DNA of 64,000 bases from contig NZ_CP019082.1 of assembly GCF_001956985.1 (NCBI RefSeq), forward strand, positions 4,092,001 to 4,156,000. The letters run 5' to 3'. How positions within the stretch are numbered: position 1 is the stretch's first letter; each line of letters starts with the position of its first letter. The notes beneath the pieces are model-generated. The model did no database searches. It saw only the letters and a list, made by a program, of their open reading frames with translations, and was not told the DNA's origin. Origin of the DNA: Paludisphaera borealis (lineage in GTDB: Bacteria > Planctomycetota > Planctomycetia > Isosphaerales > Isosphaeraceae). The position numbers and the translations under genes were made by a program. Shown one piece after another: positions 47,716-57,207 of the stretch.

Positions 47716-48843
47716 ATGAGAAGCTCGTCGTCCCGAACCGCCGCCGTGCTGCTGGCGCCGTTGCTCTTGGGCCTCGCGTCGTGGGCCGCCCAGGGGCGTC
47801 CCCCTGGCCAGCAGGCCGCGCCCGAGGCGCCCCCCGCCGCCGAGACGAAGACCGAGGCCGTCAAGGTCCGCGTGCTCGAGAACGTCCCCTCCCAGTTCCA
47901 GGCGCGGATCGAACAGCGGAAGCGGGCGCTCAGCAAGGTCCCGGCGCCGTCGGCGGGCTTCTCCCCCCACGCCTTGGTGAGTTTGAGCAAGCGCTGGGCC
48001 AACGGCCAGACGCTCAAGATCGCCTTCAAGGGGGGCGATGCGAACCTGCACAAGCAGATCGCCGACGTCGTCTCGGAATGGACCCGGTACGCCAACCTCA
48101 AGTTCGACTTCGGCGTCGACCCGACGACCGGTCAGTACCGGCAGTGGCAGCCCACCGACGCCGAGTTCGCCGCCGACGTCCGGGTGGCGTTCGACAAGTC
48201 CGGCTATTATTCGCTCGTCGGCAAGGACAGCACCGACCCGGAGATCGCCCGGCCCGGCGAGGAATCGCTCAACCTCGAAGGCTTCGACAAGAACCTGCCC
48301 GCCGACTGGATGGGGGTCGCCCGTCACGAATTCGGTCACGCCATCGCCTTGGAGCACGAGCACCAAACCGAAGGCGCCTGCGACTTCCGGTTCGAGGACG
48401 ACCCCGGATACGTCGCCACCAGAGACGGCGACGGTCAATACATACCCGACTCCGCCCGCAGGCGCCCCGGCCTTTACACGCTGCTCGGCGGCCCCCCCAA
48501 CAACTGGCCGCAGGCCGTCGTCGACCACAACCTCAAGGATATGCCGCCGTCGCGGGCCTACCCCACCGGGCCGTTCGATAAATCATCCATCATGCAATAC
48601 CATTTTGACGCGTTCATGTTCACGTCGGGCGATCTCAGCCAGTGCTACACGAGCGGCGAGAACCTGGTCCTCTCCGATCTCGACAAGTCCGGCGTCGCCA
48701 GCGTCTACCCCCGCGCCAAGGAGGCCATCGCGGCCGACGACCTGATCCGCGCCAAGGCCTATGAAGTGATGTCCAAGGCCGAGGCCCTGTCGGCGACGAC
48801 GAAGAAGCATTTCAACCACCTCCTCGAAGCGCTCAAAAAATGA
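47716..48843 (+). CDS. Secreted metzincin-type zinc metalloprotease, paralogue 2
   Basis: 375 residues from ATG 47716. It has the same signal sequence type (AVLLAPLLLGLASWAAQG) and domain as paralogue 1. The zinc motif is HEFGHAIALEHEH at 204-216: the metzincin Gly is replaced by Ala, but the three His and Glu remain. The Met-turn region reads SIMQYHFDAFMF. The leader GAAGGAACCGCCTGATGAGAA is duplicated from the first copy. A palindromic repeat (copy D) follows its stop codon and may terminate transcription. Confidence 0.83.
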   Translation: MRSSSSRTAAVLLAPLLLGLASWAAQGRPPGQQAAPEAPPAAETKTEAVKVRVLENVPSQFQARIEQRKRALSKVPAPSAGFSPHALVSLSKRWANGQTLKIAFKGGDANLHKQIADVVSEWTRYANLKFDFGVDPTTGQYRQWQPTDAEFAADVRVAFDKSGYYSLVGKDSTDPEIARPGEESLNLEGFDKNLPADWMGVARHEFGHAIALEHEHQTEGACDFRFEDDPGYVATRDGDGQYIPDSARRRPGLYTLLGGPPNNWPQAVVDHNLKDMPPSRAYPTGPFDKSSIMQYHFDAFMFTSGDLSQCYTSGENLVLSDLDKSGVASVYPRAKEAIAADDLIRAKAYEVMSKAEALSATTKKHFNHLLEALKK

Positions 48844-48852
48844 GGGCGGCTC

Positions 48853-49055
48853 GCCCGTACCGCACACACCAATCCAACCATGCTGTCGCGAGCATTCCTA
48901 ATCACCTTGCGGGAGAAGATGGCCGGAACGGCCGGATGAGGGGAGTTTAAGGGCCAAAGCGATCGAAGCCCCCTCATCCGCCCCTGCGGGGCACCTTCTC
49001 CCCGCATGCGGGGAGAAGGGGATACGCCTCGGCCCGTGTGCAAGCCAACTTCAAT
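48853..49055. repeat. Palindromic repeat element (GCGGTTT family), copy D
   Basis: Two palindromic arms (CACCTTGCGGGAGAAGATGG, and CACCTTCTCCCCGCATGCGG) lie at about 48903-49019. The right end GTGCAAGCCAACTTCAAT (49038-49055) is a degenerate form of the terminal repeat. The left end shares TGCTGTCGCGAGCATT with copies A and C but has lost GCGGTTT. It fills the gap between the protease and cupredoxin genes. Confidence 0.65.
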
Positions 49056-49066
49056 CGGAGTCGCTC

Positions 49067-49519
49067 ATGATCCACATTCTGACGTCGGCGCTCGTCCTGA
49101 CGACGCTCCTCGCGCCGGCGTCGTTCGCGGGGCAGGGCGATAAGAAGGAGAAGGGGAAGAAGCCCGACCGCACGATCGAGATCGTTCGCGAGGACGGCAA
49201 GATCGTGTTTCGCGAGAAGGACAAGCCGAAGGGGCAGGGCAAACCCAGGGCCGTCGCCGTCGTCGTCGGCGAGACGGTCCGCTGGGTGAACCGCGACACC
49301 GAATCGCACACCTTGAAAAGCGTCTCCAAGGTCGGCGACAAGCCCGTGTTCGACACCCAGGCCATCAAGCCCGGCGAGCACAAGGACGTCGTCTTCAACA
49401 TCGACATGTACCGCGGCGTCGGCGGTCTCCCGGCGCAGTACGTCACGCTCAAGTACCGCGGCGGCGACAAGGCCGACCAGGAAGGCGAACTCACCTTCCT
49501 GTCGGCCGCCCGCCGTTGA
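49067..49519 (+). CDS. Cupredoxin-like secreted protein lacking a full copper site
   Basis: 150 residues with a signal peptide (HILTSALVLTTLLAPASFAG) and a Lys-rich spacer. The domain has VVVGETVRWVNRDTESHTLK, with the first copper His (H in ESHTL), and then AIKPGEHKDVVFNIDMY. The later Cys-x-His-Met cluster of plastocyanin-like sites is not evident (QYVTLKYRGG). It may bind copper differently, or be an electron-carrier relative that lost the metal. The di-haem cytochrome gene starts 22 bp later, so they are likely co-expressed. Confidence 0.65.
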   Translation: MIHILTSALVLTTLLAPASFAGQGDKKEKGKKPDRTIEIVREDGKIVFREKDKPKGQGKPRAVAVVVGETVRWVNRDTESHTLKSVSKVGDKPVFDTQAIKPGEHKDVVFNIDMYRGVGGLPAQYVTLKYRGGDKADQEGELTFLSAARR

Positions 49520-49541
49520 ACCCAACGAAAGGCTTCCATTT

Positions 49542-51302
49542 ATGCGATTGGCTCTCGGATTCGTCTTCGCCGCATTCGTCTGCGGCTGCGTCCCGTCCGG
49601 GGACGACAAGAAGCCGGACGTCGGCCCCACGAACAACGTCGACCCCGCACGCGGCGCCGATCCCTTGCGCAACGCCCAGGCGGCGGCCGACGACCCGCTG
49701 GGCGAGTCGGTCGCGAAGGTCGTCTATCTCGATCAGGGCTGGTCGGCCTCCGACAGTCTACGGTTCTACTTCACGGCCCAGGGGTCGCAGATCATCCCCT
49801 ACGACTGGTTCCTCGCGCTCGAGCAGGCCGATTCGTCGACCCCGTTCCGCGACGCCAAGAACATGCTCCGGTTCCGATACCTGCCGCAGTCGCCCGGTCC
49901 GCAGAATCTGGACGGCCTGCCGGTGGGGTTCGTCGCCGACAAGGGGGTCGACCGCTCCTGGCTGGGCCTGACCTGCGCCGCGTGCCATACGACCGAGATC
50001 CATCACGAGGGCACGGCCTACCGGATCGACGGCGGGCCGACCATGGGCGACGTCGGCGGCATGCTCTCGGCCCTGATCGAGTCGATGCAGAAAACCCACG
50101 ACGACGCCCCGAAGTTCGACCGATTCGCCGCCAAGGTGCTCGGGACGCGCGACACGCCGTCCGCCCGCGCGCTCCTGAAACTCCAGGTTGAAGAGTCGCT
50201 CAAGACCCGGATCGGCTACAACACCCGCAACTTCCCCGGCTACGACCCGGCCCAGCCCGCCCCCCCGCCGACCCATTACGGCCGCCTCGACGCCTTGGGC
50301 GCGATCGTCAACGAGGTCTACCACCACGCGGCCAAGGAAGGCGCTCCGCCGACCTCGAAGCCGGCCAACGCCCCGGTCAGCTACCCGTTCCTCTGGGACA
50401 CGCCGACGCAAAACCTGGTGCAGTGGGTCGGCCTCGAAAACGGCGGCCCGTTCGGGATTCTGAGCCTGGCGCGGAACGTCGGCGAGGTGATCGGCGTCTT
50501 CGGCGGCCTGGAGATCCCCCCGTCGCCGACCAAGTTCGGCTACAGCTCGACCGTGCGGATCAGCGCGCTGCGCGACATCGAAGACTGGGTCAAGACGCTC
50601 AAGCCCCCCAAGTGGCCGGCCGCCTTCCCGCCGATCGACACCGCGGCCGCGGCCCTCGGCAAGACGATCTATCAGAACCGGTGCGCCAGTTGCCACCCGT
50701 TGATCGAGACCGGCAACGTCGCGAAGCTGGACGACGCCAAGACCGACCGCGCGACGTGGGACAACTTCTTCGTGCCCCGTCGACCGTCGGGCAAGCTCGA
50801 AGGGGCGTTCGAGAACGTCGTCAACGTGACCTCCTTCGCCAAGATCGGACCGCAGGCCGACGCGCCGACGATGGTCCGCAACGCCGTGATCGGCGCGATC
50901 GTCGGCGGCTGGAAAGAGCCGCCCCCCGACGAACTCTCGCTGATCGCCTTCCAGCCGCGGCTGTTCAAGGCGGCGGCACCGGGAGGCGGCCCGCCTCCCG
51001 CGACGTACAAAGCGCGCCCGCTCGACGGCATCTGGGCGACGGCCCCTTACCTGCACAACGGGTCGGTCGCCAACCTCGACGACCTGCTCAAGCCGGCGGG
51101 GCAGCGGCTCAAGTCGTTCAGCGTCGGCACGCGGACCTTCGACCCGGTCCGCGTCGGCTTCCGGACCGACGCGCCCGGCTTCCCGAAGCTCGACGTCACG
51201 GCCCCCGGCAGCTCGAACGTCGGCCATGACGGAGCGACCTACGGCGCCGACCTGACCGACGACGACCGCCACCGCCTCCTCGAATACCTCAAAACGCTCT
51301 GA
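49542..51302 (+). CDS. Di-haem cytochrome c (peroxidase / RoxA-like), lipoprotein
   Basis: 586 residues. A lipobox-like FVCGC near residue 16 suggests lipid anchoring. Two haem-binding motifs are CAACH (145-149) and CASCH (381-385). Between them LWDTPTQNLVQWVGLENGG and GYSSTVRISALRDIEDWV resemble the RoxA / di-haem peroxidase family, and the end contains GIWATAPYLHNGSVANLDDL. The reaction is redox chemistry in the periplasm, perhaps peroxide reduction or polymer oxygenation. The upstream cupredoxin-like gene is a possible electron partner. Confidence 0.82.
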   Translation: MRLALGFVFAAFVCGCVPSGDDKKPDVGPTNNVDPARGADPLRNAQAAADDPLGESVAKVVYLDQGWSASDSLRFYFTAQGSQIIPYDWFLALEQADSSTPFRDAKNMLRFRYLPQSPGPQNLDGLPVGFVADKGVDRSWLGLTCAACHTTEIHHEGTAYRIDGGPTMGDVGGMLSALIESMQKTHDDAPKFDRFAAKVLGTRDTPSARALLKLQVEESLKTRIGYNTRNFPGYDPAQPAPPPTHYGRLDALGAIVNEVYHHAAKEGAPPTSKPANAPVSYPFLWDTPTQNLVQWVGLENGGPFGILSLARNVGEVIGVFGGLEIPPSPTKFGYSSTVRISALRDIEDWVKTLKPPKWPAAFPPIDTAAAALGKTIYQNRCASCHPLIETGNVAKLDDAKTDRATWDNFFVPRRPSGKLEGAFENVVNVTSFAKIGPQADAPTMVRNAVIGAIVGGWKEPPPDELSLIAFQPRLFKAAAPGGGPPPATYKARPLDGIWATAPYLHNGSVANLDDLLKPAGQRLKSFSVGTRTFDPVRVGFRTDAPGFPKLDVTAPGSSNVGHDGATYGADLTDDDRHRLLEYLKTL

Positions 51303-51621
51303 CCCCGCCCAGCGACCCACGACCGCCGGCGCCCTCGGCCGGCGGTCGCACCTCCGCCCGCCCGCCCCGCCACGTTGCCGCCAATCAACAACACACCGAA
51401 GCATTCTTGCAATTCACATCCCGTCACGGTTATGATCACACGGCGACCGGGATTCCTCGTATTTAAATGATTTCTCCACGCACTGCGGCGTCGAGTTGAT
51501 CGCGAAAGTCCCGACTCCAGCGACCAAACGTCGTCCGGTGTTTCAGAAAATACACCGCGCAATAAATCCACCGTTCCAAAACGTACCCATGTCGGCAGTC
51601 TTGCTTCAGGGAGAACTCTTC
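51303..51621. other. 319-bp gap, no gene
   Basis: The first 90 bp are GC-rich and the middle (51410-51470) is AT-richer, with GTATTTAAATGATTTC. No repeat of the other families and no clear terminator was seen. CAGGGAGAAC precedes the ATG of the PEP-CTERM gene at 51622 and is its probable ribosome binding site. Confidence 0.45.
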
Positions 51622-52320
51622 ATGTCTGGCCCGAGTCGTTCGACGGGACGAGCGATCGCGGCGGTGCTTTGCGCCGCCCTCGCGAGCTGTTTTACGGCCC
51701 CGGCTCACGCCGGCGCGGCCAAGTCGGTGATCCTGATCCAGCCCCCCGCCGGAGGCATCACGCCGAAGGGCGATCCGTTCTACGACTTCACGACGAACGC
51801 CTTCCTGGGCTCGGGCTACCAACTGCTGATCGGCGACTATTTCACGATTGAAAACGTGATCGGCGTCAACAGCACGTCCCTGACGAGCCAGCCGCTCCCC
51901 GCCAGCGGCCTCCTGCCTCCGGGCGACCACTGGACGCCTGACGTCGTCGACCTGCCCGCCAAGGCGGTCTGGCCGGGAGCGGCCCACGAGACGGTGGACA
52001 CGGCGGACGCGACCTGGTATCTCACCACGACCTCGCCTCCGGGAACGGCGATCGCGAACCTCACGAACCCCAATCCTCTCAATCTCGGTCTGTTCACGTT
52101 CCAGACCTACGCGGATTTTTCCGCCCTGGCCGCCAACTTCAGCATCACGTTCAACTATTTCGTCCACGCTCACGACGACCTGGGCAACCTGGTTGAGGAG
52201 ACGGGAACCGTCACCTACAGCATGGCCCCCGTCCCCGAGCCGGCCTCGCTCGCCCTCCTGGGTCTCGGCGTCGCCCTGCCGGTCGTCGCCGCCCGCCGCC
52301 GCCGCGCCGCGGCCGTCTGA
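51622..52320 (+). CDS. PEP-CTERM secreted protein
   Basis: 232 residues from the ATG at 51622 (MSGPSRSTGRAIAAVLCAAL), preferred to an earlier in-frame start because the signal peptide follows directly (AIAAVLCAALASCFTAPAHA). The middle is beta-rich without a recognised family. The end is VPEPASLALLGLGVALPVVA then ARRRRAAAV, a PEP-CTERM tail. It is probably processed at the envelope. It ends 40 bp before the GH43 gene, which is on the opposite strand. Confidence 0.8.
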   Translation: MSGPSRSTGRAIAAVLCAALASCFTAPAHAGAAKSVILIQPPAGGITPKGDPFYDFTTNAFLGSGYQLLIGDYFTIENVIGVNSTSLTSQPLPASGLLPPGDHWTPDVVDLPAKAVWPGAAHETVDTADATWYLTTTSPPGTAIANLTNPNPLNLGLFTFQTYADFSALAANFSITFNYFVHAHDDLGNLVEETGTVTYSMAPVPEPASLALLGLGVALPVVAARRRRAAAV

Positions 52321-52360
52321 GCCGCCGGGATTTCGAGGGCTCGGAAAAGGTGTCGGGTCG

Positions 52361-53764
52361 TCAGGGTCGATGTTCCACCAGGGGCTCGATGATCACGTCG
52401 AGAGAATCGACGTCGATCCGGCCTTGGTCTGGGCCGTCGACCGGGGCCAGCTCGATCCGGTTCGCGCCCGCTTTGAGCGCGGCTCGGGCGAAGGCGTTCG
52501 ACCAGTTGTTCGCCCCCGAGGACGGAGAGTCGATCACGGCCGTCTCGCGACCGTTGACGATCAGGCGATGGCGGGGCGTCGGCTCGTCGCGGTTCGAGGA
52601 GTCGGTGCGGTAGCGGACGGAGAGCAGATAGTCCCCCGCGCGTTCGACGTCGGCGTCGAACCGCCGCCGCGCGCCGACGGTTTCGGCCTGGAGCCGCAGC
52701 CGGCGCGGCTCGCCGGACGGGACCGCGATCGGCCGGGCCGGCGACGTCGGCGCGCCGAAGACCGGGCGGCCGTCGGCGGCCCAGTGGAACGGCTGGGCGC
52801 GGATCGACCGGGTCCAGCCCGCGCCCGGGAATCGGGCGGCGTGGTAGACGATCCAGTCTTCCTTGCCGTCGGGCGAGGTCGTGAACGAGGCGTGGCCGGG
52901 CGCGAGCACGCCGTCGCCGCTTTCGAAGACCGGCGCGGGCTCCTTCCGCCACGTCGAGGGCTCAAGCAGATCGCCGTCGACCGGGGCCGACAGCAGCCCC
53001 AGGCAATAGTGATCGGACCAGCTCCCGGCCGCCGAGTAGACCAGGAACACCCGGCCGCCGCGAACGATCGCCTCCGGCCCCTCGTTGACCGTCGGCGGCC
53101 CCGCCGCGACCTCCCAGGGGAACGTCGGCGTCGAGATCCGCACGCGTGGGCCGCTCAGCGTCCAGGGGTTCGCCATCGGCGCGATGTAGAGATCCTGGCG
53201 GACGTCCTTGTCCCCTTCCCAGCCGGACCAGACGAAGTAGAGCTTCGGGCTCACGCGGAGCACGGTGCCGTCGATCGCCCAGCGATCCGAGGCGGGGTCG
53301 AAGACCTTCGCCTTGAGCGTGAACCGGCCCTCGAATGGGTCCTTCGACGGGTTCTCAAGCGCGTACATCCGGTGGTTGGCGTTGTGGCCGTCGTCGGCCG
53401 CGACGTAGACGTACCACTTGCCTTCGAGGAAGTGGATCTCCGGCGCCCACAGCTCCTTGCTGTAAGCCCGCCCCGGGGGAGGTTCCCAGACTACCCGGCT
53501 CTCCGCGCCGCCGAGTCCCGAGATCGTCTTCGACCGCCGCAAAACGACGTTGGCGCCAGTCGAATACGTGCAGTAGTACCAGCCGTCGTCGTGCCGGATC
53601 ACCCACGGGTCGGCCCCCTCGGGCGCCACGACGTTGTAGAAGTCCCCCGTCTCGCCGGCCGTCGCCGCCGACGCCATCAGCAACCAGACCGCCGCGGCGG
53701 CGCGCGCCGACCGGCGGATTGTAGGGGTCGTCCTGGACGTGGGATCGTCGATCGACTCGTTCAT
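52361..53764 (-). CDS. Glycoside hydrolase family 43-like secreted enzyme with C-terminal carbohydrate module
   Basis: 467 residues from the ATG at 53764. A signal (AAAAVWLLMASAATAGETGD) is followed by the five-bladed propeller typical of GH43/GH117: GADPWVIRHDDGWYYCTYST, LWAPEIHFLEGKWYVYVAAD, AIDGTVLRVSPKLYFVWSGW, VNEGPEAIVRGGRVFLVYSA and APGHASFTTSPDGKEDWIVY. The catalytic Asp (in DPW) and general acid Glu (NEGPE) are present. It likely cleaves arabinan or xylan side chains. A further 130 residues look like a carbohydrate-binding beta-sandwich. Its ATG overlaps the kinase stop by ATGA, so it is translationally coupled. Confidence 0.85.
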   Translation of the reverse strand: MNESIDDPTSRTTPTIRRSARAAAAVWLLMASAATAGETGDFYNVVAPEGADPWVIRHDDGWYYCTYSTGANVVLRRSKTISGLGGAESRVVWEPPPGRAYSKELWAPEIHFLEGKWYVYVAADDGHNANHRMYALENPSKDPFEGRFTLKAKVFDPASDRWAIDGTVLRVSPKLYFVWSGWEGDKDVRQDLYIAPMANPWTLSGPRVRISTPTFPWEVAAGPPTVNEGPEAIVRGGRVFLVYSAAGSWSDHYCLGLLSAPVDGDLLEPSTWRKEPAPVFESGDGVLAPGHASFTTSPDGKEDWIVYHAARFPGAGWTRSIRAQPFHWAADGRPVFGAPTSPARPIAVPSGEPRRLRLQAETVGARRRFDADVERAGDYLLSVRYRTDSSNRDEPTPRHRLIVNGRETAVIDSPSSGANNWSNAFARAALKAGANRIELAPVDGPDQGRIDVDSLDVIIEPLVEHRP

Positions 53765-56700
53765 GGTTGAGCACCGGGGGAAGAGGCTTGCGACGGGACG
53801 GCCGGGTCGGCGCGCCAGATCCGGACCGCGCCCGAATGATCGGCCGAGGCCAGGGCGGAACCGTCGGGCGAGAAATCCAGGTCGTTGATCTGCGCTTCGA
53901 GGCCTTCGAGGCTGAGGAGTTCGTGGCCGGTCTCGGGGTCCCAGAATCGGATCGACTTTCCGAGGCCGCCGCTGGCCAGGGTGCGGCCGTCGGGGCTGAA
54001 GGCGAGGCCTCGGACCTCGCGGTCGTCGCTCCGGATCACGCGGACGAGCTGGGCGGTCGCGGGATCGAGCAGGTGGATGGCGCCCTCGCGGCTGGCCGCG
54101 GCGAGTCGACGGCCGTCGGCGTCGAACTTGACGGCCAGGATCTCGGCCGAGGCGCGGAACGCGCCGAGCGGCCGGCCCGAGGCGGCGTCCCAGATCCGCA
54201 CGAAGCCGTCGTCGCCCCCGGTGGCGAGGCGGGCGGAGTCGGGCGAGAAGGCGACGGTGTGGATCCGGTCGACGTGGGCGGAGACCGTCCAGATCGTCGC
54301 CAGGTCCGCCGCGTTCCAGACCCGGAGCGTCCCCATGCTGCCGCCGGCCGCGAGCCGCGCGCCTCGGCCGTCGAACGCGACCGAGCGCGCCGGCTCGGCC
54401 GGCCACTCGGGCGTCGCAAGCAATCGGCCGGTCGCGGGGTCCCAGACCCGTACGCCTTGATCGACGGAGAGGCTCGACGAAGCCAGCCGCCCGCCGTCGG
54501 CGTCGAACGACAGCGCCGTCGTCGTGGCGTCGTGGCCCTTCCAGGCGCGGAGCAACGCGTGGGAGCGGGCGTCCCAGATCTTGATGGTCTGGTCCTCGCG
54601 CGTGTCGTTGCTCGCCGTGGCCAGCAGCGAGCCGGCGCGGTTGTAGGTCGCGGCCCAGGCCTCGTCGGCATGGCGGAGCGCCGCCGCCGCGCCCTGCTTC
54701 TCCGCCTGGTCCCACCTCCAGCACCAGACGTATCGCCCCTGGCTGTACACCAGCCCGGAGCCGCCGACCGACGGCCCGAGGATCGTCCAGTCGCCCATAT
54801 TCCCCATCTGCCGGCCGGGCGACTCGGCCCGAAGCTTGCCGTCGGCCGTCGACCTCAGCTCGATCCGGTCGGCCTCCATGTAAGGTTCCCGACTGACCAG
54901 GAAGTCGTCCCCGTCCGGCGTGAACGCCAGTTGGACCCGCCTGCCTCCCTTGGGCTCCGGGTTGGGCGGAAGTATCGGGATGTCGAGGCCGCGCGACGGG
55001 TCGATCAGCCGGACTTCTTCGCGCAAGTCGGCCGTCAAGACCCCCTCGCCTCCCGGCTGGAGCGCGATCCGGGTAAGCGGCGACGTCAGCGAGCCGAGCT
55101 GTTGCAGCAGCTTCCCGGAAGCCGCATCCCAGATCATCAGTCGCCGAATCTTATCGTCATGGACGGCCACGCGTCGACCGTCGGGGGAGAACCGGGCGAG
55201 GTTCAACGTCAGGCCCGGCGGGGCGTCCGTGAAGCCGACCCGCAGCGTCTTCGAGTGCAAATCATAGACGCCGGGCTTGTCGTCTGCGGTCGTCGCCGCA
55301 TAGCTCAGGCCGTCCGGAGCGATCCCGAATTCGACGTAGGCCGCCAGGGGCAGCGAAGCCTCCGAGCGGCGACGCGGAGTCCGCCGCGACGCGTCTCCCA
55401 GCTCCCAGGTCGTCACCTTGTAGTCCGCGCTTCCGGAGGGACCCGTCCGATGGTCGATGACGGTCAAGTTCCGCCCTTGAGCGGTCAAGACGAGCCGATC
55501 GATCACGCGGTTTTCCACGGCGGGGGGCGCGAGGGCGAGTTTGCCGCCGGGCAGTTCGCGAATCTCGGGTTTCGAGGTTCGAACTCCATCGGGACGGTCT
55601 TCCGCGAACGCCGAGGCGAGCGTGCGGCCGTCGGACGACACGGCCACCTGCTCGCCGTGGCCGTTCTGGTTGCGGCGTAAATACCAGATTCTTTCGCCTC
55701 GATGGACGTCGAACAGCCCGAGGCCCCCCTCGCGATCGGTGAGGGCGAGCAAGCCGCCGTCGCCGCTGAGGGCGTGGTTGGCGAAGACGTCGGCCTCCAT
55801 CTCGCCGAGCAGCCGGGCCTCGCGGCGGCTGAGTCGCCAGAGGTAGCGCCAGGCGAACTCGCGGTGATCCGGATCGCCGGAGGCCGGCGCGAGGTCGCGG
55901 AGCAAGAGCTGCGAGCGGCCGAGCTGGCCCTGGTCGTAGGCGCGCTGGGCGAGCTGGAGCTGGAGGGTGTAGTTCAGGCGGTCGGTCAGCCGTCGATGGC
56001 CGGTGATCTGCTCGTTGAGGCGTCGCAGCGAGAGGTTCCAGCCGACGCCGGCGCCGATCACGAGCACCGTCGCGAGGCCGCCCGCCGCCAGCGACCGGGC
56101 CAGCTTCGGCCGCCGCCGGGCCCATCGGGCGATCCGCCGCCGCATCGACCCGGTCCGCGAATCGATGGGCCGGCCGTCGAGGAACCGCCGCAGGTCGTCG
56201 GCGAGGGCCGAGACCGTCGCGTAGCGGTCGGCCGGCGCTTTCTCCAGGCATCGCAGGGCGATCCGGTCGAGGTCGCGCGACAGGCCGGGCCGCAGCTCGC
56301 GGGGCGGCACCGGATCGGCCTCGCGCACCAGCCGGAGCGTCTCGGCGACCGTCTCGCCGCGAAACGGCGGCCGGCCCGTCAAGAGCCCGTAAAGGATGGT
56401 CCCCAGACCGTAGACGTCAGTGCATCGGCCGACCGCCGCCGCCTTGCCCGTCGCCTGCTCGGGAGCCATGTAGGCGGGCGAGCCGATCAGGTCGCCGGTC
56501 TGCGTCAGCAAGAGCCGCGTCGCCTGGTCGTCGCCCCCCCCGCCGTCCTCCTCCAGCTTCGCCAGGCCGAAGTCGGTGATCCGGGGCGTCAGCTTCTCGA
56601 CGTCGGTCTCGAAAGCGGCCCCGGGCAGCATCACGTTGGAAGGCTTCAAATCCCGATGCAGGACGCCCCGATCGTGCGCGTGGGCCACGGCGTCGGCCAG

Positions 56701-57207
56701 CAGCGCGGCGAGCCGCGCGGCACCCCGGGCCGTCGCCGGCTCGGCCTGCGCGCGGATCCACGCCGCCAGGTTCGGGCCGTCGCAAAAGTCGCTGACGATG
56801 TACGGGAACGGCCCGTCCTCGCCCAGCTCGCGAAACCGGACGATCCCCGGATGATCGAGCAGGCTGGCCGCGTCGGCCTCGCGGAGGAACCGCCCGTGGA
56901 GTGATTCGTCGGCCATGAGCCGGGAGGCCGGGATCTTGACGGCGACGACCTCGTTCGTCCGGGAGTCGACCGCGCGGTACACCGCCCCCATGCCGCCGCG
57001 ACCGACCCGCTCCAGATCCCGGTACGGCCCGATCCGGTCGAGCCGCGTCGGCGGATCGTCGCCGCCGGAGGGGCGCCACGCCTGGTCGAGAGCCTTGATC
57101 AGCCCGTGAAGATCCCCGATCGTCCGCGAGCCGTATTCCAGCGCGTCCGATCCGGGCGACCCGTCGGAACCTCCCCCGTCGTTGAAGCCCTCGTCAGCCT
57201 GCCTCAT
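53761..57207 (-). CDS. Membrane Ser/Thr protein kinase with WD40 repeats
   Basis: 1148 residues. The kinase (59-345) has GRGGMGAVYRAV (69 onwards), K91 in AVKIPAS, HRDLKPSN (184-191), DFG (212-214), GSPAYMAPEQAT and DVYGLGTILYGLLTGRPPF, all intact. A membrane helix near 370-390 (SLAAGGLATVLVIGAGVGWN) separates it from about 750 residues of WD40 blades ending VAFSPDSARLATGGDDGFV and IWDAASGRPLGAFRASAE. The blades would be outside or near the membrane and bind a signal. It overlaps the sigma gene by 14 bp upstream and the GH43 gene by 4 bp downstream. Confidence 0.93.
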   Translation of the reverse strand: MRQADEGFNDGGGSDGSPGSDALEYGSRTIGDLHGLIKALDQAWRPSGGDDPPTRLDRIGPYRDLERVGRGGMGAVYRAVDSRTNEVVAVKIPASRLMADESLHGRFLREADAASLLDHPGIVRFRELGEDGPFPYIVSDFCDGPNLAAWIRAQAEPATARGAARLAALLADAVAHAHDRGVLHRDLKPSNVMLPGAAFETDVEKLTPRITDFGLAKLEEDGGGGDDQATRLLLTQTGDLIGSPAYMAPEQATGKAAAVGRCTDVYGLGTILYGLLTGRPPFRGETVAETLRLVREADPVPPRELRPGLSRDLDRIALRCLEKAPADRYATVSALADDLRRFLDGRPIDSRTGSMRRRIARWARRRPKLARSLAAGGLATVLVIGAGVGWNLSLRRLNEQITGHRRLTDRLNYTLQLQLAQRAYDQGQLGRSQLLLRDLAPASGDPDHREFAWRYLWRLSRREARLLGEMEADVFANHALSGDGGLLALTDREGGLGLFDVHRGERIWYLRRNQNGHGEQVAVSSDGRTLASAFAEDRPDGVRTSKPEIRELPGGKLALAPPAVENRVIDRLVLTAQGRNLTVIDHRTGPSGSADYKVTTWELGDASRRTPRRRSEASLPLAAYVEFGIAPDGLSYAATTADDKPGVYDLHSKTLRVGFTDAPPGLTLNLARFSPDGRRVAVHDDKIRRLMIWDAASGKLLQQLGSLTSPLTRIALQPGGEGVLTADLREEVRLIDPSRGLDIPILPPNPEPKGGRRVQLAFTPDGDDFLVSREPYMEADRIELRSTADGKLRAESPGRQMGNMGDWTILGPSVGGSGLVYSQGRYVWCWRWDQAEKQGAAAALRHADEAWAATYNRAGSLLATASNDTREDQTIKIWDARSHALLRAWKGHDATTTALSFDADGGRLASSSLSVDQGVRVWDPATGRLLATPEWPAEPARSVAFDGRGARLAAGGSMGTLRVWNAADLATIWTVSAHVDRIHTVAFSPDSARLATGGDDGFVRIWDAASGRPLGAFRASAEILAVKFDADGRRLAAASREGAIHLLDPATAQLVRVIRSDDREVRGLAFSPDGRTLASGGLGKSIRFWDPETGHELLSLEGLEAQINDLDFSPDGSALASADHSGAVRIWRADPAVPSQASSPGAQP

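Noticed and set aside
46464-48101. A 545-codon minus-strand frame spanning both proteases
   Set aside because: It is the antisense of the duplicated protease coding regions.
52361-54724. An extended reading of the GH43 frame to 787 codons
   Set aside because: The upstream part is an off-frame reading of the WD40 kinase; the signal peptide and ATG at 53764 fix the start.
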